Positions 47,701-59,358 of a DNA stretch of 64,000 nucleotides are shown here, in pieces. This DNA comes from Lingula anatina (taxonomy: Eukaryota; Brachiopoda; Lingulata; Lingulida; Lingulidae), in the NCBI RefSeq assembly GCF_001039355.2, contig NW_019775447.1, positions 704,722-768,721 of the forward strand, read 5' to 3'. The position numbers were made by a program, and so were the translations under genes. The notes beneath the pieces are model-generated. The model did no database searches. It was not told where the DNA came from and worked only from the letters and a program-made list of their open reading frames with translations. Within the stretch, counting starts at the first letter, position 1; the number at the start of each line of letters is the position of its first letter.

Positions 47701-48791
47701 TATGCCACTTTAGGTGGGCAATTGCCTTGGGCTAGTGCTTAACGGCACAGACTGCTTAAAGCAGAAAACAAATGGCCAGTGATCAACCTGAAATTTAAAT
47801 TTAAATTAAGATAAATGCATCATATAACTTGATATGTATGGTAAGTCATAGAAAATGAATCAGTCCTAAAATGTGTGTACAGAGAGAATCCTCATGTATA
47901 CTTTGATCATTTCATATTTGTGAATCAGCATCAGTACAAGTCACTCAGCCAACCCTCATTGTTTCTTTTGTGCATCCTATTTCTTGGTCACAGCGTTATA
48001 TAGGAAGAAATATAATACTGTACAGTGAAAAAGTATGTGCAGTCTACTTTCTCTGTCTGACAAAATATAGCAATAAAATAACTTTGGTCTCCCTGTGTTA
48101 GTAAGAAAAAGAAGATTACATCCAAGAGTGTGCAAATGTACAGGAATGAGAGCGTAGGGGCAGACTTATCAATTGTTAAAACCTGGTCTTTTATTTTACT
48201 TAGGTGTAAGCACTGCCATTAGAATACACAAAAACAAAATATATGGTGAAAATCAAATAATGTCTATCTTATATAATTTGTTACATATTCTAAGATATTC
48301 ACCTGCTCTGCTCTAATGCTTCCATTATTTCTGATACACTGATTGTATCGTCATTCTCCTCGACTCTTCTACAATCTCACTGTAAAGTAGAAATACATCA
48401 TAAAGTTGTTAAGAATAGTTCTTCAAACAATCATTACTTAGGAACATGCATCAAAATATTTTACCAAAAAGGTACGTCTGTAACTATTTATTACAATTAT
48501 AAATATTATAATTATAAATCATAGCAACAATTCAGATAACATAATTCAGATAATAAAAATAGGTAATAAATACAACAAATTTCATATTTGAAGTCGCCTT
48601 CCAGCAATGACAAAAGGTTGTTCTCTTGGGGGTTATCTGGAGGGGTCTCCTCCTCTGATCTGTGCATGCAAGGTTGTGCAGAGGGTTTCTCTTCTTCAGG
48701 CCTACCCAACTACCAGACTCTGCACAGAATTATCCTGAATTCACCGGTAGATTGGACCACACGAAACATTAGCCCTTGCTGCCCTGGCACC
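47701..48791. other. No gene recognised
   Basis: A minus-strand frame at 48512-48709 (MGRPEEEKPSAQPCMHRSEE...) is acidic and Pro-rich with no known motif. The rest is AT-rich. Confidence 0.4.
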
Positions 48792-49676
48792 AATAAAGGG
48801 TACCGGAGAAGATCAGCATTGGTCAGAATTGTGCCGGAAGTGATGTGTAGTGGTGTAAGACGTAAAGCTGAGTGGTCATTTTTAGCTGGAGGTGAATGGG
48901 AATGAAGACGTGGGCTTGGAGAAAAAAGCAGTTTTTCAAACAACATGGTAAGATGACATTTCTTCTTTACACATTTTGGGCAGAAAATACTTGTAGAAAT
49001 AATTGGCACATGATATGAAAACGTGACACGGAACTTGAAGGTGCAAAATCGTGGTTAATTTGCAGACAACTTGTTTTGAAATGCATGCTGCATCGACCGC
49101 CAGCGCGACAAAGAGCGTAAAGGGAAAGGAATTCACGGGAGGCTATAAATCGTTGTCATTTAGAATTTTGACATTCATATAATCTGATATGTCCATATCT
49201 AAGTATTTTTGGGTTTTTTGTGGTATGGGCTGCAATTATAATGATGCTTTAGAGTTCTTGAAGGACCTTGTGAAAACCAGGAAGTAGTTCTTAACTAACA
49301 ACTGAATTGTACTGATCTACGAGTGCTGTGCAAAGATGTATCTTTTTTTAATAATGTGACGAATTGTTAGATCGATGCAGCATGTATTTCAAAATAAGTT
49401 GTCTGCAAATTAACCATGATTTTGCACCTTCAAGTTCCGTGACACGTTTTCATATCATGTGTCTATTGTTTCTACAAGTATTCTCTGCCCCAAATGCATA
49501 AAGATAAAATGTTATCTTACCGTGTTGTTAGAATAACTGCTTTTTTCTCCAAGCCCACGTCTTCATTCCCATTCACCTCCAGCTAAAAATGACCACTCAG
49601 CTTTACGTCTTACACCACTACACGTCACTTCCGGCACAATTCTGACCAATGCTGATCTTCTCCGGTACCCTTTATT
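48792..49676. mobile_element. 885-bp palindromic foldback element
   Basis: Arms 48792-49096 and 49372-49676 are inverted copies (outer ends AATAAAGGGTACCGGAGAAG and its complement) with minor mismatches and small indels, separated by about 275 bp. No coding capacity or clear target duplication. A truncated copy of the right arm lies at 53098-53248, fused to a poly(A) run. It could be a foldback transposon or an inverted duplication. Confidence 0.8.
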
Positions 49677-50384
49677 TCATTCGTTTTGGTGGCATGGTGG
49701 TGGGGGGTAGCATGTGACAAAACAGTCGGCCCAACTCAGTTGATTTTGTACGGTTTTCTAGGTCAATCTCCACAGAAGGAAAACATCTAGCCTCTGATAT
49801 TGTAGCTGTTTATTGCTGGCAAATATTTGGTGATTCAGAGTCTGTGATTTTAAATAAAATATTGTGTCGACTCCTAACAAAAACAAGTGGATAGTGTTGT
49901 CTGTTCAATACAGGTAATATAGTGTCAACTCATAACAAAATTAAGTGGATAGTGTTGTCTGTTCAATACAGGTGTAGGACAAATTCCATGGATCCCAAAC
50001 TAGGAATTTTTGTGCACCACTGGGCCTACACCAAGGAATTTATTTGCGTCACTTCTGACAAGTATGTGTCAAGGGTGGGGGGCAGGGTCCTTGTGATTGA
50101 TCTCTGGGGAAATTGAGGGTGCAGTTAAATGATTTTTGTGGTAGTTTTTAAAAATAGGAGCTTATGGTGCAAGGCTGCCTAGATGGGGTCCCCCCTAGAT
50201 GCATCCCTATGAATGCCTTCATGTATGCTTCTATATAGCTCATTTTCTATATTTTCTGACAATAATTTGGCCTTTTTGAAAGTAACATTTTTAGCAAAAA
50301 TATCTCATCCCATAAATGCCAGATATTGGAGGACAGAACATGACACAGCTCAAATGCAAATTTTAGTATCCAGGGTTTTGGTTT

Positions 50385-50518
50385 TACTTATAGTAACTGG
50401 CTCGCGCTGCCAGTAATTACGCCGCGGGATATTCAGGGCACATACCGTGATCATAAGACATACCGCGAACAGAAAATAGAATTTAGAAAATAGACATTGC
50501 ATGTGAATGCAGCCTAAC
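50385..50518. mobile_element. Terminus of an unclassified element, copy 1
   Basis: The block AGTAACTGGCTCGCGCTGCC ... CATGTGAATGCAGCC recurs at 52853-52978. It ends in a terminal-like sequence whose complement, GGCTGCATTCACATG, resembles AAGGCTGCGTTCACATG near 43342. Only one end is present. Confidence 0.5.
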
Positions 50519-50680
50519 ACTTATTCTGATTAATTTGTCTTGATTTTCGGGTAGAAGTTCGTTTCTTAAAGGACTTTAGATGATGTTCTGTCAAGAAAAG
50601 CCTCTATCACATCCTGCTGTGTGAATGGGACAGATCAAGCATAAATGGTTTGGTGCGGTGGTCCACTGTTAGTGAGTGTT
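50519..50680 (-). pseudogene. hAT transposase C-terminus, copy 1, truncated and with stops
   Basis: This is the counterpart of 54486-54640. CGA has become TGA in the ERGFSRQN motif and a further TAG appears in the following ILSPLRN stretch, so this copy is non-functional. It is cut at 50519 by the inserted terminus. Confidence 0.7.
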
Positions 50681-51303
50681 CCTTTAAAGAGCTTATTCTA
50701 AAGTTTTTGCATCCATTCTCAGATGTATAGATGTTTCTTTTTTTTTTTTTTTTTGCTTTAGAGCAAAGGGTGCAAACCATCCCCCCCTTCAGCTTCCCCT
50801 TCTTTCAGCTCTACCCAAGGGTAAGTTTTTTCCAGTCTCCATTAAATTTCCGAGTTACAGAAGCTGGATTCACCTAATTAAGAAAAGCAAAAAAATGACT
50901 TAATTAAAGAGTGCAACCATAAACTTGTATTATAATTTCCTAAAAACATACATATGCCTATTCAGTATTGAATAACGATCCATACAGTACAGAAAAATAC
51001 AATATACAGTTATCAAGTTGTGTACCTTAGTGTAATGTCTCCGTTAAGACAAAGATAAAATGGAGGCCATGCACCTTTAACCAGTTCCCTTTATTCACAT
51101 CGGCACCTAGTGCTTTCCTTTTTTTACCATACATTGCATCCCCTTTTCTTTCTTTCCTTTTTTTTTTTTTTTAAACATATAAACTGTACTCAAGTGCTTT
51201 AAATCTAAACTACAAGAACAGAAAAAAAATGAGAAATTAAAAAAAAACTACATTACTTATATACTGAATGTTGATATAGTCAATAAAGTCATCCCAGATA
51301 ACA

Positions 51304-51465
51304 TGCCACTGGTGGGCCACCGGTAGTGCAACTGGTGGGCCACCGGTGGCAGCCACCGGTGGGCCACCGGTGGAATGTCCAGCTAATAGCCAGTGGCCCA
51401 CCGGTGGCAAGCCGCTTATGGTGGCTAACCAGCAGCAGGCCACTGGTAAGCCACCGATTGTTTTA
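51304..51465. repeat. Palindromic CCACCGGTGG minisatellite, copy 1
   Basis: Irregularly spaced repeats of GGCCACCGGTGG and close variants (ACTGGTGGGCC, CAGTGGCCCA). The core is its own reverse complement. The matching array in the partner duplication is at 55270-55420. Confidence 0.8.
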
Positions 51466-51487
51466 CAGGTTTTTTTTTCATTTAATT

Positions 51488-52844
51488 GTACCACCAGCGT
51501 TAGCGCTGGCGGTACACATGGTTTCGGTCCCGTCCGGATCGTTCCGCCGGCTCCGCCGGACGGCTACCGTTACCGCTTCTCCTCCTAGACGGTAAGGGCC
51601 CCCGTACCCATCTCATGGATTTAGGTCACCTATAATCTCAACTCGTTCCACGTAAAATTTGGGCTTTGTCGGTATTGGGGTCTGGGTGTGGCACTCATTG
51701 CAATGCACCCTTGTCTAAAAATGGCAAAATTAAATGCTAATTATCTACCCTACGGAAGGAGTTATGGGAAAAATTTCTATAGACAGCTTTCCAAAAGTCA
51801 TATGTGTAGATTTCAAATATACCCTTGGATTTGACCTTTGACCTTTACTTCAAGGTCAAANNNNNNNNNNNNNNNNNNNNNNNNNNNNNNNNNNNNNNNN
51901 NNNNNNNNNNNNNNNNNNNNNNNNNNNNNNNNNNNNNNNNNNNNNNNNNNNNNNNNNNNNNNNNNNNNNNNNNNNNNNNNNNNNNNNNNNNNNNNNNNNN
52001 NNNNNNNNNNNNNNNNNNNNNNNNNNNNNNNNNNNNNNNNNNNNNNNNNNNNNNNNNNNNNNNNNNNNNNNNNNNNNNNNNNNNNNNNNNNNNNNNNNNN
52101 NNNNNNNNNNNNNNNNNNNNNNNNNNNNNNNNNNNNNNNNNNNNNNNNNNNNNNNNNNNNNNNNNNNNNNNNNNNNNNNNNNNNNNNNNNNNNNNNNNNN
52201 NNNNNNNNNNNNNNNNNNNNNNNNNNNNNNNNNNNNNNNNNNNNNNNNNNNNNNNNNNNNNNNNNNNNNNNNNNNNNNNNNNNNNNNNNNNNNNNNNNNN
52301 NNNNNNNNNNNNNNNNNNNNNNNNNNNNNNNNNNNNNNNNNNNNNNNNNNNNNNNNNNNNNNNNNNNNNNNNNNNNNNNNNNNNNNNNNNNNNNNNNNNN
52401 NNNNNNNNNNNNNNNNNNNNNNNNNNNNNNNNNNNNNNNNNNNNNNNNNNNNNNNNNNNNNNNNNNNNNNNNNNNNNNNNNNNNNNNNNNNNNNNNNNNN
52501 NNNNNNNNNNNNNNNNNNNNNNNNNNNNNNNNNNNNNNNNNNNNNNNNNNNNNNNNNNNNNNNNNNNNNNNNNNNNNNNNNNNNNNNNNNNNNNNNNNNN
52601 NNNNNNNNNNNNNNNNNNNNNNNNNNNNNNNNNNNNNNNNNNNNNNNNNNNNNNNNNNNNNNNNNNNNNNNNNNNNNNNNNNNNNNNNNNNNNNNNNNNN
52701 NNNNNNNNNNNNNNNNNNNNNNNNNNNNNNNNNNNNNNNNNNNNNNNNNNNNNNNNNNNNNNNNNNNNNNNNNNNNNNNNNNNNNNNNNNNNNNNNNNNN
52801 NNNNNNNNNNNNNNNNNNNNNNNNNNNNNNNNNNNNNNNNNNNN
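51488..52844. mobile_element. Second copy of the DR1-array inverted-repeat element, mostly Ns
   Basis: 51488-51860 matches 17018-17445 (TTGTACCACCAGCGTTAGCG, GGTTTCGGTCCCGTCCGG, CAAATATACCCTTGGATTTG), without part of the CCGCCGGCTC run. It reaches one DR1 (51832-51844) before 984 Ns. The right end lies within the gap. The partner duplication, which lacks the element, shows the empty site TTTCATTTAATTAATC near 55433. Confidence 0.75.
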
Positions 52845-52852
52845 AGTTACTA

Positions 52853-52978
52853 TAAGTAACTGGCTCGCGCTGCCAGTAATTACGCCGCGGGATATTCAGG
52901 GCACAGACCGTGATCATAAGATAGCGCGAATAGAAAATAGAATTTAGAAAATAGACATTGCATGTGAACGAAGCCTTA
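52853..52978. mobile_element. Terminus of an unclassified element, copy 2
   Basis: Near-identical to 50392-50518: TAACTGGCTCGCGCTGCCAG, GCCGCGGGATATTCAGGG, and AATAGACATTGCATGTGAAC. It is followed by CT/GT-rich sequence with a (GT)n run and a poly(A) run (53075-53097). Confidence 0.5.
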
Positions 52979-54399
52979 ATGTATAATGAATGTCTTGTGT
53001 GTGTTATTGTGTGTGTGTGTGTGTGTGTTTGTGTGTGTGTCTACATATGTATTTTTGTTTGTCTTTTTGTGAGTAAAAAAAAAAAAAAAAAAAAAATGTT
53101 GTTAGAATAACTGCTTTTTTCTCCAAGCCCACGTCTTCATTCCCATTCACCTCCAGCCAAAAATGACCACTCAGCTTTACGTCTTACACCACTACACGTC
53201 ACTTCCGGCACAATTCTGACCAATGCTGATCTTCTCCGGTACCCTATATTTCATTCGTTTTGGTGGCATGGTGGTGGGGGGTAGCATGTGACAAAACAGT
53301 CGGCCCAACTCAGTTGATTTTGTACTGTTTTCTAGGTCAATCTCCACAGAAGGAAAACAACTAGCCTCTGATATTGTAGCTGTTTATTGCTGGCAAATAT
53401 TTGGTGATTCAGAGTCTGTGATTTTAAATAAAATATAGTGTTGACTCCTAACAAAAACAAGTGGATAGTGTTGTCTGTTCAATACAGGTGTAGGACAAAT
53501 TCCATGGATCCCAAACTAGGAATTTTTGTGCACCACTGGGCCCGCACCAAGGAATTTATTTGCGTCACTTCCGACAAGTATGTGTCAAGGGTGGGGGGCA
53601 GGGTCCTTGTGATTGATCTCTGGGGAAATTGAGGGTGCAGTTAAATGATTTTTGTGGTAGTTTTTAAAAATAGGAGCTTATGGTGCAAGGCTGCCTAGAT
53701 GGGGTCCCCATGTATGCTTCTATATAGCTCATTTTCTATATTTTCTGACAATAATCTGGCCTTTTTGAAAGTAAAATTTTCAGCAAAAATATCTCATCCC
53801 ATAAGTGCCAGATATTGGAGGACAGAACATGACACAGCTCAAATGCAAATTTTAGTATCCGGACTTATATTTTTTTCTCGGACATATGTAAAAAAATCCA
53901 GGACAAATATTTATTTAAATTCGCTTTTACTTATAAATGTTTTACTGATGTATGTTTAATTATATGATGCTTTTATAAGAAGGTAATTAATTTTGTAATT
54001 ATAATAATGAAAAATGACAATAAAAGATGTTTTCATTGGCTATCACCATTTTATTTTTCACAACCTATGGAACATAGAACATTGTCATCAGACCTAATTT
54101 TCTGTGGAAATACCCAAAAGACAGTCCCTGTACCAACAGTCCACAAAGCATTTAAGCTCCCAAGACTCATTGGAAATGTCAATGTAATCACAGTGATTTA
54201 GCACCAAAGAGTTTATTTTGAGCACACTTGATCTTCAGAACTGATTAATGTAGAGTACATAGTGCCATGGGACTGTGTATGTGTTCAAATAACAATATTG
54301 TCTCTAGTATCACCTTTGCAGTAATCCTGAAGAACAACAGCAAGTCACTGAAGCTTAAAGACTGAGAGTAATATTTTTTTTTACTTAGTTTTGGGAATT

Positions 54400-54640
54400 T
54401 TATAACAAAATACGCGACTTTTCCATTCTCCAAAGTTTTAAAGCCCCTTTGAAGAAATCTTCACTAGCATGAGAATTTCTGCCATTAACACTTATTCTGA
54501 TTAATTTGTCTTGATTTTCGGGTAGAAGTTTGTTTCTTAAAGGACTTAAGATGATGTTCTGTCGAGAAAAGCCTCTTTCACATCCTGCTGTGTGAATGGG
54601 ACAGATCAAGCATAAATGGTTTGGTGCGGTGGTCCACTGT
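54400..54640 (-). pseudogene. hAT transposase C-terminal dimerisation fragment, copy 2
   Basis: The minus-strand frame reads LICPIHTAGCERGFSRQNII then LSPLRNKLLPENQDKLIRIS and VNGR. It matches the hAT C-terminal dimerisation pattern, with a Ser/Cys-ERxFS box followed by a K/R-x-R-N-x-L helix and LxRI. The rest of the transposase is absent. The TTF-type finger at 45155-45430 could come from the same family. Confidence 0.7.
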
Positions 54641-55269
54641 TAGTGAGTGTTCCTTTAAAGAACTTATTCTAAAGTTTTTGCATCAATTCTCAGATGTATA
54701 GATGTTTCTTTTTTTTTTTGCTTTAGAGCAAAGGGTGCAAACCATCCCCCCTTCAGCTTCCCCTTCTTTCAGCTCTACCCAAGGGTAAGTTTTTTCCAGT
54801 CTCCATTAAATTTCCGAGTTACAGAAGCTGGATTCACCTAATTAAGAAAAGCAAAAAATGACTTAATTAAAGAGTGCAACCATAAACTTGTATTATAATT
54901 TCCTAAAAACATACATATGCCTATTCAGTATTGAATAACGATCCATACAGTACAGAAAAATACAATATACAGTTATCAAGTTGTGTACCTTAGTGTAATG
55001 TCTCCGTTAAGACAAAGATAAAATGGAGGCCATGCACCTTCAACCAGTTCCCTTTATTCACATCGGCACCTAGTGCTTTCCTTTTTTTTTACCATACATT
55101 GCATCCCCTTTTCTTTCTTTCCTTTTTTTTTTTTTTTTAAACATATAAACTGTACTCAAGTGCTTTAAATCTAAACTACAAGAAAAGAAAAAAAAAAATG
55201 AGAAATTAAAAAAAACTACATTACTTATATACTGAATGTTGATATAGTCAATAAAGTCATCCCAGATAA

Positions 55270-55420
55270 CATGCCACCGGTGGGCCACTGGTAGCACAAC
55301 TGGTGGGCCACCGGTGGGCCACCGGTGGAATGTCCAGCTAATAGCCGGTGGCCCACCGGTGGCAAGCCGCTTATGGTGGCTAACCAGCGGCAGGCCACTG
55401 GTAAGCCACCAATTGTTTTA
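55270..55420. repeat. Palindromic CCACCGGTGG minisatellite, copy 2
   Basis: Counterpart of 51304-51465, shorter by one or two units. Confidence 0.8.
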
Positions 55421-56151
55421 CAGGTTTTTTTTTTCATTTAATTAATCTTTATTTCATTTAATTAATCTTTAATTAGGGTAATATTATTTATCTTTTATCT
55501 CCTTTTGCATTAAGAAACAAGTCAGAGATAGGTTTATCACTTATCACTTTTATTTCACATATAATAACACAAGACAACAAAGCACAATGCACAAAAAGGA
55601 TATTTTCAATTCCGATGCAATAATACATTATGCTTAACTACAAATTTTAATTATGCACAACTGGTAATGCTGATAAAGGTAAAAGCAAAGGCTTCAGCCA
55701 ATGAGAGTTCAAGTCCACACAAATATCAGAACGAAAAATATGAAAATTTCATCAAAAAATTGCAACAAGACAGCACAGCTGTCAAATGTAACTACAAAAA
55801 GCAGAAAAAATTAATGCACAAAATGGCAAACTGTCAATTCTGATGCAATAATACATTTACAGCAAAGTCAACATCAAATTTTAATAATGCAAAACAGAAT
55901 GGAACTAATTAAGTATGATGTAAAGTGTAACTAACATAAGGCTTCAGGTCCATGGAAGTTCAAGTTCATACTTTGAAAATTCCAGAAATTGAAAGTGAAA
56001 ATTTCATACAATAATAACCCAACCAAGCTGGCTTTCCACTTTGACCTGTATGTCAATTCTTTGAGCCATTCTTTTAAGTTACAAAATAATATGCAACAGT
56101 TTTCCTTTCATAACATTTGTAGTGGTAGCACACAAATGAGCTTTTGAGAAA

Positions 56152-56591
56152 CTAGTCAGACTCTTCACTTGTGCTACTATCCAATGACCTATTACGTTGT
56201 TCTGCAAGTGGTAACTGTCTGTCTCTTGCTGAAAAGGAATAATTTTCAATTATACTATTTTATTTTGGTATGTTTGAACTTAACTATATACATACCAGAA
56301 TTACAGAAATGTCATTTGTAACTGAATACACAGTAATGCAATATAAACATATTTGTTAAAGAGGGGTTAAGCTTAAAAAAAGGCAATTGAGGCATGCTCA
56401 AGCACATTTTTTTTCACACATTTATCATAATTATTATGAATGTAAGGCAATAACAACATATTTTAATATGTATTTACCTTCTTTTTTGATGGCCCTCAAT
56501 TTTCTGCCACCATCCCTATCATGGGCATTCTTAAGCCACAATCTGATAGAAGTGTCAAGTTCCGCCGCTGTGGCTCTGGATCTACCTGCAT
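56152..56591 (-). CDS. Duplicate of the last two exons of the gene at 59359-63207
   Basis: Exons 56478-56591 and 56152-56228 repeat those at 59685-59798 and 59359-59435, with the same splice borders and the same stop. One residue differs in the first (A for E in RATxAELDTSIRLWL). They probably represent the other haplotype and not extra exons. Confidence 0.6.
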
Positions 56592-56638
56592 CTGTGAAGA
56601 TATATAAAACTTTACTTAATCCTCCTATCTTAACAATT

Positions 56639-57271
56639 CTAAATTGGACAGTAAACAAAAATGGTTAAAACAGGAGTTACAAAACAGAACGGTGTGACCA
56701 AAGGACAGAAATAGGTTGATATGTGCTTATCCTTCAGAAAAAATATGTAAAAACCATAAAAAAATAGTTGTTTCCTAATTTCATGTGTCCTCCTGCAGTA
56801 TACACACTGCTTGATCATTTTTCTATCATGACTTACATGAGCCTGAGGATGGCGAGTATGCACTGTGTTAACATTTGGATTCTCATCACCCAGTGACTTC
56901 AAATGGGTTGCAGTGAGTTCTACTTGCCTGCAAACTTCTATAACTTTGTTCAGGGTAAGCTCAGCAGGTGGAATTTCCATAAGTTTCTCTGACAATTTTG
57001 AATAATTTACCCCATTGATTATCATGTCACATATGAATCCTTCCTTTTCTTCACCATACTGACAATATTCTGCTTTCCTCTTTAAAGTAGCGATAAAATC
57101 CATAACTGTCATGTTACCTCTTTTTGAGTTCAGGAACTCTTGTCTCTTCACATTTCTTAGACTGTGTACTCCAAAATGTTGGTCAAACTTCGTGAAAACT
57201 CCTTCTAAATCATACTTTTCATCATCATTCACCCACGTAAAAGAATCGTAAATTTTCACTGCTTCTCTTCC
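56639..57271 (-). pseudogene. Ty3-like retrotransposon gag fragment, copy 1
   Basis: Encodes KIYDSFTWVNDDEKYDLEGV then FTKFDQHFG, RNVKRQEFLNSKRGNMTVMD, and CVYCRRTHE. This is a capsid-like gag segment followed by the start of a CCHC-type knuckle. No protease or polymerase follows; the frame runs into AT-rich sequence and stops. It is fused upstream to another element's frame (see 60432-60946). Confidence 0.75.
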
Positions 57272-57753
57272 CATATTCAATGGCCTGGTCACAGGCAGTG
57301 GCAGAGAAACCATACTTCTCTTGGCGTTGCACTGTCCAGTTTCCTGGTGCAGTGAGATCTTCATGTGAATCAGGGTGGGCAATGAGCAAATTCACCATTT
57401 CTACCCAGTTGACTCTGTCATAACTGAAAAACCATGGGATCATCATCCTAATGGAAGCAAGGTGCAATCTCCAGTTGGACTCTCGTGTAGCTCTTATGAA
57501 TGCAAGGAACAGCTGCACCATATCTATGTATGATGACCAGAGGGCAAAGGTAGGGTTTGTAGCTTTTGCTGTATTGATGTACTCTAGTCATTGACTAGAT
57601 CACTGAAACAAGGAGATCTAATCAATTCTATCAGGGTATGCTTTGGATATATGAAAGACATTTCTGTTGACATGTCATTGTAGTAATTGGCAACATGTTC
57701 TTCGGGTAAAGAGTCAAGAATTGATTTAAACCGGGCCTAGCTTCTTTGTTTGG
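57225..57753 (-). pseudogene. Transposon-associated conserved domain, copy 1, frameshifted
   Basis: Same sequence as 60432-60946, but a 4-bp deletion near 57589 breaks the frame between the N-terminal part (SILDSLPEEHVANYYND) and MVQLFLAFIRATRESNW. Confidence 0.65.
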
Positions 57754-58560
57754 TGGTATTCAAACAGGATTGTCTCTTGTAATCGCAAAGACTTTCTTTT
57801 TGGCAATGACTGAGCTGCCCATTTTGAATCATAATGCCATTAGAATTGTGGGTGGTCCTGTCGACAAATCTCCGGAGAGGAGCTTGTTTTGTCATCTTTA
57901 ACCATGATACTGTACTTGGTAAAAGGCTTGAAAAGGCTGTGTCTTGAGAGAGGAGAAATTCAAGATTTTGTTTCCATTTCTCGAATGATCCTATCGTTTC
58001 AGTCTTTGTTAGTACCCACTGCTTTGGGACTTGAGTGAACTTGCACTAGCCATTATCAAATGAATTTTCCACTTAAGATGTATTTTTGACATAAGAAGTT
58101 ACAAGTTTCTTTTTAAATCGTTGCCACCATGACTAGAAGGAAAGAACAACGTCTTGCTTGTTCGAATCCCAAACTTCAAGTGCTCACTTGACCTTTATTC
58201 AAGTGCGCACTTGACCTTTATTCATATGCAAATGAGAAAACTTGCTCACCAGGTGTCAGTGCTAGTAGGCCATACACAATCCGACTGGATTCACATTAAA
58301 AACGTATACAGGTTACATCATACTGGTGTAGAGCACTAGTATAATTCCTTGGTTTATAATGTAAACTGAATAATCGCTCACATGAGATTTCACATAAAAT
58401 TGTGAAATATTTGAACCCAATTTTGATATTTGCTATCATAGTGAAAATTTATTTTCCAAAAAGTCACCAAAACTCAAGTTACCAAAATAACTAAGCATCA
58501 TGTAATATTATCAAGACCATTAATAATGCACATGTAGGCTTTATGGTTTCACTATACTTA

Positions 58561-58738
58561 CGGTAATTCTCCAATCTATACGAACGCCGCAATAATTACG
58601 AACGAAACGTTTTTTCTCTGAATCTGAATTTTTTGTCTCCGTTCTGTACGAACGATCGCTAAACTCACCTTGGGCACAATTTAAATTTTCCGAACGCAAG
58701 AAAGTGTGCCCCATGATTCGTCAAAGCGAGTTTTCAGA
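58561..58738. mobile_element. Tc1/mariner-like (pogo/Tigger-type) terminus cut by a contig end
   Basis: Begins CGGTAATTCTCCAATCTATA straight after TA and contains CGAACGCCGC and ACGAACG motifs, as in pogo/Tigger-type inverted ends. It ends at the single N at 58739. The partner duplication passes the same TA with no insertion. The family call is inference from the TA context and terminal style. Confidence 0.5.
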
Positions 58739-59358
58739 NGGTTTATCACTTATCACTTTTATTTCACATATAATAACACAAGACAACAAAGCACAATGCA
58801 CAAAAAGGATATTTTCAATTCCGATGCAATAATACATTATGCTTAACTACAAATTTTAATTATGCACAACTGGTAATGCTGATAAAGGTAAAAGCAAAGG
58901 CTTCAGCCAATGAGAGTTCAAGTTCACAAATATCAGAATGAAAAATATGAAAATTTCATCAAAAAATTGCAACAAGACAGCACAGCTGTCAAATGTATTT
59001 ACAAAAAGCAGAAAAAATTAATGCACAAAATGGCAAACTGTCAATTCTGATGCAATAATACATTTACAGCAAAGTCAACATCAAATTTTAATAATGCAAA
59101 ACAGAATGGAACTAATTAAGTATGATGTAAAGTGTAACTAACATAAGGCTTCAGGTCCTTGGAAGTTCAAGTTCATACTTTGAAAATTCCAGAAATTGAA
59201 AGTGAAAATTTCATACAGTAATAACCCAATCAAGCTGGCTTTCCACTTTGACCTGTATGTCAATTCTTTGAGCCATTCTTTCAAGTTACAAAATAATATG
59301 CAACAGTTTTCCTTTCATAACATTTGTAGTGGTAGCACACAAATGAGCTTTTGAGAAA

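Larger units (their letters stand above)
49677..51487. repeat. Direct duplication, copy 1 (partner 53249-55439)
   Basis: Blocks 49677-50370 and 50519-51487 match 53249-53862 and 54486-55439 at high identity. Copy 1 has a local ~60-bp tandem duplication (AGTGTCAACTCATAACAAAA-type, 49858-49975), a ~23-bp extra stretch near 50200, and a different central piece: 50371-50518 replaces the ~620-bp central segment of copy 2. The DR1-type element is inserted at its right edge. Confidence 0.85.
53249..55439. repeat. Direct duplication, copy 2 (partner 49677-51487)
   Basis: See the partner at 49677. This copy keeps the central segment 53863-54485, which contains part of a hAT transposase reading frame, and lacks the DR1 element. 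Differences from copy 1 are mainly single bases and homopolymer lengths outside the replaced centre. Confidence 0.85.
55531..58560. repeat. 3-kb direct duplication, copy 1 (partner 58740-61755)
   Basis: Starts GGTTTATCACTTATCACTTT and ends ...TTCACTATACTTA, as does the partner, at very high identity. Copy 1 has a 4-bp deletion at about 57589 (ACTCTAGTC versus ACTCTTCGTAGTC) and a few other differences. It is followed by a Tc/mariner-like terminus (58561-58738) and a single N, after which the partner begins. Confidence 0.92.

Noticed and set aside
48588-48905. 105-codon plus-strand frame at 48.6 kb
   Set aside because: Half of it lies in the palindrome arm and it has no known motif.
51825-52947. 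Frames of 344-369 codons across 51.8-52.9 kb
   Set aside because: Almost wholly Ns between two transposon ends.
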